Shown here piece by piece: positions 1 through 5,405 of a stretch of 6,603 nucleotides of DNA (the first letter of the stretch is position 1; each line of letters starts with the position of its first letter). Position numbers and translations under genes: made by a program. Location: the NCBI GenBank assembly GCA_021107975.1, contig JAIORT010000643.1, forward strand, positions 1 through 6,603, written 5' to 3'. Under the pieces are notes generated by a model. That model was not told where the DNA came from and made no database searches. It was given only the letters and a program-made list of their open reading frames with translations. Origin of the DNA: Bacteroidales bacterium. GTDB taxonomy: Bacteria; Bacteroidota; Bacteroidia; Bacteroidales; JAADJA01.

Positions 1-2
1 TC

Positions 3-158
3 TGGGTTGCAATGGGAATGATGGGAGGCTTGGGCGGACGTCACAGTGGCTCTTATGGAAATTTCTCCTCCGGATCAGGAGGCTTTGGCAGCGGGGGCGG
101 ATTTGGTGGCTTTGGTGGCGGCAGCTTTGGCGGAGGCGGTGCCAGCGGGAGCTGGTGA
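3..158 (+). CDS. C-terminal end of a glycine-rich, TPM-domain (YgcG-like) family protein (5' partial)
   Basis: Frame 3 is open from the window edge to a TGA at 156-158 and gives 51 residues. The segment is about half glycine, with Ser and Phe between, and ends GGGSFGGGGASGSW. From memory, that Gly/Ser/Phe tail closing in Gly-x-Trp is the usual C-terminus of TPM-domain proteins, which are membrane-anchored extracytoplasmic proteins with an N-terminal TPM domain, one or more membrane segments and this low-complexity tail. The first residues (WVAMGMMGGLGG) could be the end of a membrane segment. The catalytic or binding domain lies outside the window, so the family call rests on the tail alone; another Gly-rich surface protein is possible. 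Local GC is much higher than downstream because of the GGN codons. No clear terminator hairpin follows. Confidence 0.7.
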   Translation, partial: WVAMGMMGGLGGRHSGSYGNFSSGSGGFGSGGGFGGFGGGSFGGGGASGSW

Positions 159-251
159 AACGTCGTACATTTCAATAATAAACTAATGTATTTAATATTC
201 AAAAAAAACTTCGTCTCCTGTACATTAATATCATCCGATTTTGCGAATTCC

Positions 252-261
252 TCCGTACGGA
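252..261. repeat. 10-bp perfect palindrome TCCGTACGGA
   Basis: TCCGTACGGA reads the same on both strands and stands out as GC-rich in very AT-rich intergenic DNA between the TPM-like gene and the PIN gene. It lies 23 bases upstream of the predicted -33 element of the PIN promoter. It could be a dimeric regulator site or chance; with no loop it is not a good terminator. Confidence 0.3.
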
Positions 262-283
262 CGGGTTAAAATGTAAAAAGCCC

Positions 284-314
284 TTTAGAGTTAATAAATT
301 TTTAAATATCTTTG
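284..314 (+). promoter_or_regulatory. Candidate Bacteroidetes-type promoter for the PIN toxin operon
   Basis: TATCTTTG at 307-314 matches the Bacteroidetes -7 consensus TAnnTTTG exactly. TTTA at 284-287, 19 bases upstream, matches the -33 element TTTG at three of four positions. Transcription would start near 320, leaving a leader of about 75 bases before the PIN ATG at 396. This rests on consensus matching only. Confidence 0.5.
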
Positions 315-395
315 CTTGTTAATGATGAATAAGTTACCTGCCATGTTAAGAAAAAAAACTAGAAAATGTATTGAGAATTTTGTATTTTTATAACT

Positions 396-860
396 ATGAT
401 TAGACGAATTTACATAGACACTTCTGTTTTTGGCGGATACTTTGATAAGGAATTTGAAAAAGTAACCAAGCCCTTTTTTGACAAAATATTGGAAAAAAAG
501 ATTCGGATAATTATTTCAGAGATTTTAGAATTAGAAATTTATCGAGCTCCAGAATATATTCAAGATTTTTTTGAATCGTTTCCATCTGAATTAATTGACC
601 GGGTTGAATTAACAAACGAGGCAAGAGAATTAGCAGAAAAATACATAATAGCCAAGGTTGTCAGAAAGACAAGTCTTGCAGATTGCCAGCATATTGCTTT
701 GGCAACGATTAATAAAGCTGATGTATTAGTAAGCTGGAATTTCAAACATATTGTAAATCTTGAAAGGATTAGAGGATATAATTCAATTAATTTTAGAGAA
801 GGGTATCCTATGATTGAGATACGTACACCTAAAGAAATTTTTAATTATGAAAACGACTAA
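396..860 (+). CDS. PIN-domain RNase toxin (VapC-like) of a type II toxin-antitoxin module
   Basis: The 154-residue product fits the usual size of single-domain PIN toxins, which are Mg2+-dependent RNases that block translation by cutting structured RNA. The N-terminus MIRRIYIDTSVFGGYFD carries the first acidic residue (D8) of the PIN site. Glu in SEILELE (E42, E45 or E47) is the likely second acid. SLADCQHIALA supplies D96, followed by the PIN-like strand ADVLVSWNFKHIVN (109-121). Asn115 sits where many PIN proteins have the fourth acid; from memory this is common in this subgroup and need not mean loss of activity. The ATG at 396 is chosen because YIDTS close to the N-terminus is the family norm; there is no Shine-Dalgarno, as is usual in Bacteroidetes. 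The 3' end overlaps the next small gene by 14 bases, suggesting co-translation. The RNA target cannot be told from sequence. Confidence 0.85.
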   Translation: MIRRIYIDTSVFGGYFDKEFEKVTKPFFDKILEKKIRIIISEILELEIYRAPEYIQDFFESFPSELIDRVELTNEARELAEKYIIAKVVRKTSLADCQHIALATINKADVLVSWNFKHIVNLERIRGYNSINFREGYPMIEIRTPKEIFNYEND

Positions 861-1014
861 AACTAAAACGGATTTGGTAAAAAAAATGCGTGAGATACGT
901 GATAAATTTAGCCAAGAGATTATGAACATGACTTTTGAACAAGAAAAGGAATACATAAAAAATCAATTGGCTGAATTGAAATTAAAAAAACACGGCAGGC
1001 AACACGCAATATAG
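847..1014 (+). CDS. Small candidate antitoxin, partner of the upstream PIN toxin
   Basis: The product is 55 residues, highly charged (Lys/Glu-rich) and predicted mostly helical. It has the pattern VKKMREIRDKFSQEI (11-25) then MTFEQEKEYIKNQL (28-41). This resembles the short MRxIRD...MTxEE proteins I recall next to PIN toxins; the match is remembered, not searched. The ATG at 847 lies inside the last codons of the PIN gene (14-base overlap), which favours translational coupling. An in-frame ATG at 814 would add 11 residues but lies deeper in the toxin gene and is less likely. There is no evident ribbon-helix-helix or AbrB fold, so whether it binds DNA is unclear. The order is toxin first, the reverse of classic vapBC. 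The antitoxin role is inferred from size, overlap and neighbour. Confidence 0.65.
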   Translation: MKTTKTKTDLVKKMREIRDKFSQEIMNMTFEQEKEYIKNQLAELKLKKHGRQHAI

Positions 1015-1088
1015 AAAAAAGCAGCGAAGTGCTGATTTGGACCGTCATTAGCTCCTTTCAACCATATTTCGGTTTGATAAATAATCAC

Positions 1089-1116
1089 TCGCAATCCGCT
1101 TCATACCATATTGCGA
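1089..1116. repeat. Inverted repeat TCGCAAT / ATTGCGA
   Basis: Perfect 7-base arms at 1089-1095 and 1110-1116 flank a 14-base spacer. The stem is short and not followed by a T-run on either strand, so it is not a convincing terminator. It lies in the gene-free stretch 1015-1149, where I see no other supportable gene. Confidence 0.3.
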
Positions 1117-1149
1117 ACCATTGGGCATAAGTTAATGAAACGACAAAAC

Positions 1150-1180
1150 TTGCATAATACGGACATAATTATTATTTTTG
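1150..1180 (+). promoter_or_regulatory. Bacteroidetes-type promoter upstream of the decayed antitoxin gene
   Basis: TTG at 1150-1152 (CTTG with the preceding base) is separated by exactly 20 bases from TATTTTTG at 1173-1180, a full match to TAnnTTTG. The predicted start is near 1187, so the leader before the ATG at 1202 is only about 15 bases. The promoter appears intact although the gene it serves is broken. Confidence 0.6.
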
Positions 1181-1201
1181 CACGTACTAAATTGATTTAT
1201 C

Positions 1202-1457
1202 ATGGATACAAAATTAACTTTAAAACTTGATAAGTATATGATTGTAAGAGCAAAAAAAATATGCCTCATCACAAAAAAGAAGTTTATCGAGAATAATAGA
1301 ATCATATCTTAAATCATTAACGATTCAAAAGGATTCAAATAATATACAGGAAATTCAAATTTCACCATTTGTAAAAAGTATATCTTCAGGAGTTAATATA
1401 CCTTTCGAGATTACTCTGCACCTTTGCAATCCAAATAAATACATGAATATTTTGTAA
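1202..1457 (+). pseudogene. Frameshifted DUF6364/VapB-like antitoxin gene, partner toxin missing
   Basis: The ATG at 1202 reads MDTKLTLKLDKYMIVRAKK and then leaves the expected frame at an A8 run (1252-1259), hitting TAA at 1310-1312 after 36 residues. Dropping one A continues smoothly in another frame with YASSQKRSLSRIIESYLKSL, then SPFVKSISSGVNIP, to TAA at 1455-1457. The joined product would be 84 residues. The beta strand KLTLKLD followed by two helices and the S-LSRIIESYL motif is what I recall for DUF6364 antitoxins, ribbon-helix-helix-like partners of PIN toxins. After SSGVNIP the family usually has a charged, Tyr/Lys-rich tail; here it is ITLHLCNPNKYMNIL, so the C-terminus also looks replaced. 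Only 136 bases separate it from the sigma-factor gene, too few for a toxin. A sequencing error in the A-run, or polymerase slippage that restores the frame, would be alternatives to true decay. Confidence 0.75.
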
Positions 1458-1545
1458 TTACAAATCGCAAGTGTCTGCCTACATTTCAGTTGCAAACCGA
1501 AATGAGCAAAGATTCAATTAAAATTATTGTAAATTTGCAAGGTGC
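1418..1545. repeat. Imperfect inverted repeat GCACCTTTGCAA / TTGCAAGGTGC
   Basis: GCACCTTTGCAA at 1418-1429 and TTGCAAGGTGC at 1535-1545 are reverse complements except for one missing base. They bracket about 105 bases just after the point where the antitoxin pseudogene loses family similarity. The bracketed DNA encodes no transposase. It could be the ends of a small mobile element, a scar or chance; no target-site duplication was identified. Confidence 0.3.
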
Positions 1546-1552
1546 TGATTAG
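1439..1552 (+). other. Short start-less reading frame, possible gene remnant
   Basis: Between stops, the frame 1439-1552 reads IHEYFVITNRKCLPTFQL and continues to a TAG at 1550-1552. Its composition looks protein-like (aromatics, alternating strand pattern), but it has no start codon until an internal ATG at 1502. I do not recognise a family. It may be a scrap of the lost toxin partner or an unrelated gene, or a chance opening. The rest of 1458-1593 shows no gene. Confidence 0.2.
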
Positions 1553-1593
1553 TTAAAAAAACATTTTGGGAAATAGTCTTCTTGCAAAATAAA

Positions 1594-2184
1594 TTAATGC
1601 GTCAGCACAATATTCTTCTCCGCTATAAATTTGCGCAGATTTATCAGGGCATACCGCATCCTTCCTAAAGCAGTATTGATACTGACATTTGTTACTTCGG
1701 CTATATCTTTAAAGCTCATTTCGGCGTAATGCCGCATGTACAAAACTTCTCTTTGTTCATCGGGCAAAATTTCTATCAGGTTTCTGACATCTTTGTGAAT
1801 CTGCTCTGTAATCATTCTGTCTTCAATTGATTCATCCATTATGTTGAGCGTATCAAAGATGTTAAAATCTTCATTTTTGCTGTTATCAATAACAGGTATC
1901 CGGTTCGATTTCCTGAAATGATCAATTATCAAATTATGAGCAATCCTCATCACCCATTGCAAAAACTTACCTTCTTCGTTGTAAGATCCCGCCCTGATGG
2001 TATTTATAACTTTAATAAATGTATCCTGGAACAAATCATTAGCTAATTCCTTATTCTTTACGATCATAAGGATATAAGCATATATACGATTTTGATGACG
2101 GCTGATAAGAATTTCAAGGCTGGCGTGATTACCTTGTAAATATCTACCTATTAGCTCTTTGTCGCTTAACATTTGAGCTTTCAT
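1594..2184 (-). CDS. ECF-type RNA polymerase sigma-70 factor
   Basis: The 196-residue protein has the two-domain ECF layout. Sigma region 2 spans about residues 19-93: the core-binding segment contains NDLFQDTFIKV (49-59), and the -10-recognition part is FLQWVMRIAHNLIIDHFRK (74-92). After an acidic linker, region 4 spans about 139-186: LPDEQREVLYMRHYAEMSF, then the helix-turn-helix DIAEVTNVSINTALGRMRYAL (160-180) that reads the -35 site. The start is fixed by AGGAGG (plus-strand CCTCCT at 2190-2195) five bases before the ATG, an unusually good Shine-Dalgarno for Bacteroidetes. No anti-sigma (FecR-like or zinc-binding) or TonB-receptor gene is adjacent, so it is not a typical FecI/FecR unit. 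It is divergent from uvrA. P. gingivalis SigP, which works with PorX on type IX secretion genes, is also a stand-alone ECF factor, but I cannot assign orthology here. Confidence 0.93.
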   Translation of the reverse strand: MKAQMLSDKELIGRYLQGNHASLEILISRHQNRIYAYILMIVKNKELANDLFQDTFIKVINTIRAGSYNEEGKFLQWVMRIAHNLIIDHFRKSNRIPVIDNSKNEDFNIFDTLNIMDESIEDRMITEQIHKDVRNLIEILPDEQREVLYMRHYAEMSFKDIAEVTNVSINTALGRMRYALINLRKFIAEKNIVLTH

Positions 2185-2189
2185 ACGTA

Positions 2190-2195
2190 CCTCCT
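2190..2195 (-). promoter_or_regulatory. Strong Shine-Dalgarno (AGGAGG) of the ECF sigma gene
   Basis: On the minus strand AGGAGG stands five bases before the ATG at 2184. It decides the start over the internal Met at residue 5, which would be 17 bases away. Other genes in this window show only weak or no Shine-Dalgarno. Confidence 0.75.
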
Positions 2196-2299
2196 TTTTT
2201 ATGTTAGGTTCAAAAGGTAGATTTTACTTTCTATAGGCTCTCCTCCGTATTTGTTGAGTAATTCAGTAAAAAGATTAATAAATTGTTTTAAATAATATG

Positions 2300-2331
2300 C
2301 AAAACTAATACAAAATATTTAAAAATGCAAA
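2300..2331 (-). promoter_or_regulatory. Full-consensus Bacteroidetes promoter for the ECF sigma gene
   Basis: On the minus strand TTTG (plus-strand CAAA 2328-2331) is followed after exactly 20 bases by TAGTTTTG (plus-strand CAAAACTA 2300-2307), matching every defined position of TTTG-N19-21-TAnnTTTG. Transcription would start near 2293, giving a leader of about 108 bases before the ATG. This is the best promoter match in the window. Confidence 0.65.
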
Positions 2332-2348
2332 TATAATTAATAATTTTG
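2318..2348 (+). promoter_or_regulatory. Candidate uvrA promoter
   Basis: TAATTTTG at 2341-2348 matches TAnnTTTG; the best -33 candidate is TTTA at 2318-2321, 19 bases upstream, with one mismatch. The start would be near 2355, leaving a very short leader (about 13 bases) before the uvrA ATG at 2368. It interleaves with the divergent sigma-gene promoter. I noticed no LexA-like box. Confidence 0.45.
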
Positions 2349-2367
2349 ACCGGTGTAAGGTTAAAAA

Positions 2368-5187
2368 ATGTTAAAGAAGGATATATCAGAACTCGATCCG
2401 AGAGATAATATTATTATTAAGGGAGCAAGAGTACATAATCTTAAAAATATTGATCTCGCTATCCCTAAAAATAAATTTGTAGTCATCACAGGGCTTTCAG
2501 GGTCAGGGAAATCATCATTGGCTTTCGATACTTTATATGCAGATGGTCAGCGTCGCTATGTAGAGAGTCTCAGTTCGTATGCACGGCAATTCCTTGGTAG
2601 AATGAGCAAACCGGAGGTGGATTATATAAAAGGGATTGCACCTGCCATAGCCATCGAACAAAAGGTTAATACACGTAATCCGAGATCTACTGTCGGAACA
2701 TCAACTGAAATATACGAATACCTTAAATTGCTGTTTGCCCGAATCGGCAAAACTTATTCACCGGTTTCAGGGAAATTGGTCGAACGGCATACAGTATCAC
2801 AAGTTACCGACTTTGTATTTTCTAAAAATATTGGGACAACAATTCTTATTTACAGTTCCATTGAAATTAACAAAAAAAGGTTACTAAAAGAACAATTGTC
2901 TGTTTTACTTCAACAGGGCTTTAGCAGGGTGCTTATCAATGGAGAAATTAAACGGATTGAAGCATTAATAAAAGAAAATTCAACTTCCGCAAATAATATA
3001 TTTGTTGTAATTGACCGAATAATCATCAATGAAAAGGATTCCGATTTACGTTCCAGGGTGGCTGACTCGGTTCAAATTGCATTTTATGAAGGACACGGTA
3101 CATGTATTGTTCAGTCAGAAGAAAATGGGAATAAAACTGTAGAATCCTTTTCTAATAAATTTGAAGCGGACGGGATTACTTTTGAAGAACCATCGGTAAA
3201 CCTATTCAGCTTTAACAATCCTTACGGCGCTTGCAAAACCTGTGAAGGATTCGGTAGTGTTATCGGAATTGATGAAGACTTAGTTATTCCAAATAAAAAT
3301 CTTTCGGTTTATGAAGAGGCAATCGCCTGCTGGAAAGGGGAAAAAATGGGCGAATGGAAAGACGAGTTAATCAGAAATGCCTACAAATTTGATTTCCCGA
3401 TACACAAACCGGTTTATGAATTAACACCCGAACAACGAAAGCTTTTATGGACCGGTAATAAACACTTTTACGGATTAAACGACTTTTTTAAATATGTAGA
3501 GGAGCAAACCTATAAAATTCAGTACCGTGTAATGCTTTCGAGGTATCGTGGCAAAACAGTATGTCCTGAATGTAATGGCGCCCGGCTGAGAAAGGATGCA
3601 AATTATGTGAAGGCAGGTGGCAAATCCATCAGCGAGGTCGTGTTGATGCCGGTGAGCAATATTATCAAGTTTTTCAATAATATAAATATCTCTGAATTTG
3701 AAAAAAAAATAGCCAAGAGATTACTTATTGAAATTGAAAACAGGTTACAATACATTGAAGATGTCGGGCTTGGTTACCTAACTCTGAACCGGTTGTCAAA
3801 CTCATTATCAGGCGGCGAATCACAGCGGATAAATCTTGCCACATCTCTTGGCAGCAGCTTAGTCGGGTCTTTATATATTCTTGATGAACCAAGTATAGGT
3901 TTACATCCGAGAGACACACACAGGTTAATAAAAGTACTTAAACAATTACGCAATGCAGGGAATACTGTAATTGTTGTGGAGCATGATGAAGAAATCATTA
4001 AAGAGGCTGACGAAATAATAGATATTGGTCCGTATGCCGGTATTAACGGAGGCGAGCTAATATTCCAGGGGAACTATGATGATCTTGTAAAATCAGAAAA
4101 AAGTCTTACTGCCAAATATCTAACCAACAGACTTAAAATAGATTTACCTTCAAGACGAAGGAACTGGAAAGAATACATTGAAATTACCGGAGCAAGGGAA
4201 AATAATCTAAAAGGCATTTCTGTTAAATTTCCGCTTAATACCTTTACGGTTGTTACCGGAGTAAGCGGTTCAGGTAAAACATCTCTCGTAAAAAATATCT
4301 TATATCGTGCATTAAAAAAAATGTTTGGCGGATATGGAGAAAAGACAGGCAAATTTGATACGTTAAATGGTGATTACCGCAGAGTATCAAACATTGAATT
4401 GGTCGATCAGAACCCTATCGGCAGGTCGTCCAGGTCGAATCCTGCAACTTATGTAAAGGCTTATGATGACATCAGGGCTTTATTTGCAAGCCAGCCTTTG
4501 GCAAAAGTCAGGGGATATAAACCGGGTTTCTTCTCATTTAACATTGAAGGCGGTCGTTGTGAAGAATGCGAAGGTGAGGGTGTTGTTAAAATAGAGATGC
4601 AATTTATGGCTGACATTTTATTAAAGTGTGAGAACTGCGACGGCAAAAGATTTAAAGATGAAGTGCTGGATATAAAATACAACGACAAGGATATCAACGA
4701 CATTCTGAAGATGACTATTAACCAGGCAATTAATTTTTTCAACTCATCGCCAAAACAAAGCTCTGCAGAAAGAAAGATCATCGGAAAGTTAAAACCTTTA
4801 CAGGATGTGGGCTTGGGATATCTCGGATTAGGGCAGCCTTCAAATACTTTGAGCGGTGGTGAGGCTCAAAGAGTAAAATTAGCCTATTTTCTCTCGAAAG
4901 GAGCAGGCGAATCCCCTACCCTTTTCATTTTTGATGAACCTACAACAGGACTTCATTTTCACGATATATCAAAATTGCTTAAGGCTTTTGACGCATTGAT
5001 TGAGAAAGGTCATTCAGTTATTGTTATTGAGCATAATATGGAAGTTATCAAATGCGCCGACTGGATTATTGATCTAGGGCTGGAAGGTGGTGATGATGGA
5101 GGGAATATTGTTTATGAAGGCATTCCGGAGGAATTGATTACATGCAAAGATTCTTTTACGGGTATGTTCCTTAAAAATAAATTATAA
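2368..5187 (+). CDS. uvrA: UvrABC excision repair ATPase subunit A
   Basis: The 939-residue protein is the usual UvrA length (E. coli 940) and recognises DNA damage as a dimer, loading UvrB for nucleotide excision repair in the cytoplasm. Two ABC ATPase halves are complete. The first has Walker A GLSGSGKSS (42-50), signature LSGGESQR (480-487), Walker B ILDEPSIGLHP (504-514) and switch His539. The second has Walker A GVSGSGKTS (631-639), signature LSGGEAQR (828-835), Walker B IFDEPTTGLHF (854-864) and His889. The C-terminal zinc site CEEC-x19-CENC (C731, C734, C754, C757) is intact. The first zinc module keeps only CKTC (289-292); the preceding CxxC pair of E. coli UvrA is replaced by a Cys-free stretch. 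CPEC (399-402) is present in the insertion. ATG 2368 gives the expected N-terminus, with a weak AAGG upstream. No uvrB or uvrC is in the window. Confidence 0.98.
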   Translation: MLKKDISELDPRDNIIIKGARVHNLKNIDLAIPKNKFVVITGLSGSGKSSLAFDTLYADGQRRYVESLSSYARQFLGRMSKPEVDYIKGIAPAIAIEQKVNTRNPRSTVGTSTEIYEYLKLLFARIGKTYSPVSGKLVERHTVSQVTDFVFSKNIGTTILIYSSIEINKKRLLKEQLSVLLQQGFSRVLINGEIKRIEALIKENSTSANNIFVVIDRIIINEKDSDLRSRVADSVQIAFYEGHGTCIVQSEENGNKTVESFSNKFEADGITFEEPSVNLFSFNNPYGACKTCEGFGSVIGIDEDLVIPNKNLSVYEEAIACWKGEKMGEWKDELIRNAYKFDFPIHKPVYELTPEQRKLLWTGNKHFYGLNDFFKYVEEQTYKIQYRVMLSRYRGKTVCPECNGARLRKDANYVKAGGKSISEVVLMPVSNIIKFFNNINISEFEKKIAKRLLIEIENRLQYIEDVGLGYLTLNRLSNSLSGGESQRINLATSLGSSLVGSLYILDEPSIGLHPRDTHRLIKVLKQLRNAGNTVIVVEHDEEIIKEADEIIDIGPYAGINGGELIFQGNYDDLVKSEKSLTAKYLTNRLKIDLPSRRRNWKEYIEITGARENNLKGISVKFPLNTFTVVTGVSGSGKTSLVKNILYRALKKMFGGYGEKTGKFDTLNGDYRRVSNIELVDQNPIGRSSRSNPATYVKAYDDIRALFASQPLAKVRGYKPGFFSFNIEGGRCEECEGEGVVKIEMQFMADILLKCENCDGKRFKDEVLDIKYNDKDINDILKMTINQAINFFNSSPKQSSAERKIIGKLKPLQDVGLGYLGLGQPSNTLSGGEAQRVKLAYFLSKGAGESPTLFIFDEPTTGLHFHDISKLLKAFDALIEKGHSVIVIEHNMEVIKCADWIIDLGLEGGDDGGNIVYEGIPEELITCKDSFTGMFLKNKL

Positions 5188-5200
5188 TCATCCATGACAT

Positions 5201-5213
5201 TTTAACTGTTAAA
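5201..5213. repeat. Odd-length palindrome TTTAAC-T-GTTAAA after uvrA
   Basis: Six-base arms around a single central base lie 13 bases after the uvrA stop. The single-base centre and AT-rich arms make a weak hairpin, so this is not called a terminator. The surrounding stretch 5188-5405 has no gene. A poor TAnnTTTG match (TATGTTTA, 5349-5356) is the only promoter hint for the next gene. Confidence 0.2.
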
Positions 5214-5405
5214 CTATTTGAATTTTTAAAAGTGCTATTATTCTTTATCCTTTACTATAATTTAATTCTTCTATCAGTATGAATATTTTGCAGAATAATT
5301 CGATATTACTGAAACAATAGTTACTTAAAAAAGTAAAAAGATGTAGAATATGTTTATCAAAGTAAGGTTTTTAGTAAAATTAAAATTATAAAAGCACTTA
5401 AATAA

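Noticed and set aside
560..745. 61-residue minus-strand open frame inside the PIN gene
   Set aside because: It lies wholly antisense to a well-supported PIN coding region and has no family-like features; it is a frame shadow.
814..846. Upstream ATG adding 11 residues to the small antitoxin candidate
   Set aside because: It would lengthen the overlap with the toxin gene to 47 bases and lacks a ribosome-binding signal; the ATG at 847 gives a more typical N-terminus.
1020..1034. Small hairpin (AGCA/TGCT) right after the antitoxin stop, considered as a terminator
   Set aside because: The stem is only four base pairs with no T-run after it.
1015..1140. Possible integron attC-like site (TTGGGC near 1121, short inverted repeats)
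   Set aside because: The core would need GTTRRRY, but the sequence is ATTGGGC, and no matching partner core or integrase is visible.
1530..1537. TAAATTTG, a plus-strand match to the -7 element
   Set aside because: There is no TTTG or TTG about 20 bases upstream and no plus-strand gene follows before the oppositely oriented sigma gene.
3725..4781. Four minus-strand open frames of 64 to 106 residues within uvrA
   Set aside because: All are antisense to conserved UvrA motifs and have compositions expected of reverse-frame shadows.
5283..5291. ATATTTTGC as a -7 element for the PorP/SprF gene
   Set aside because: Spacing inside the motif is one base short of TAnnTTTG and there is no -33 element.
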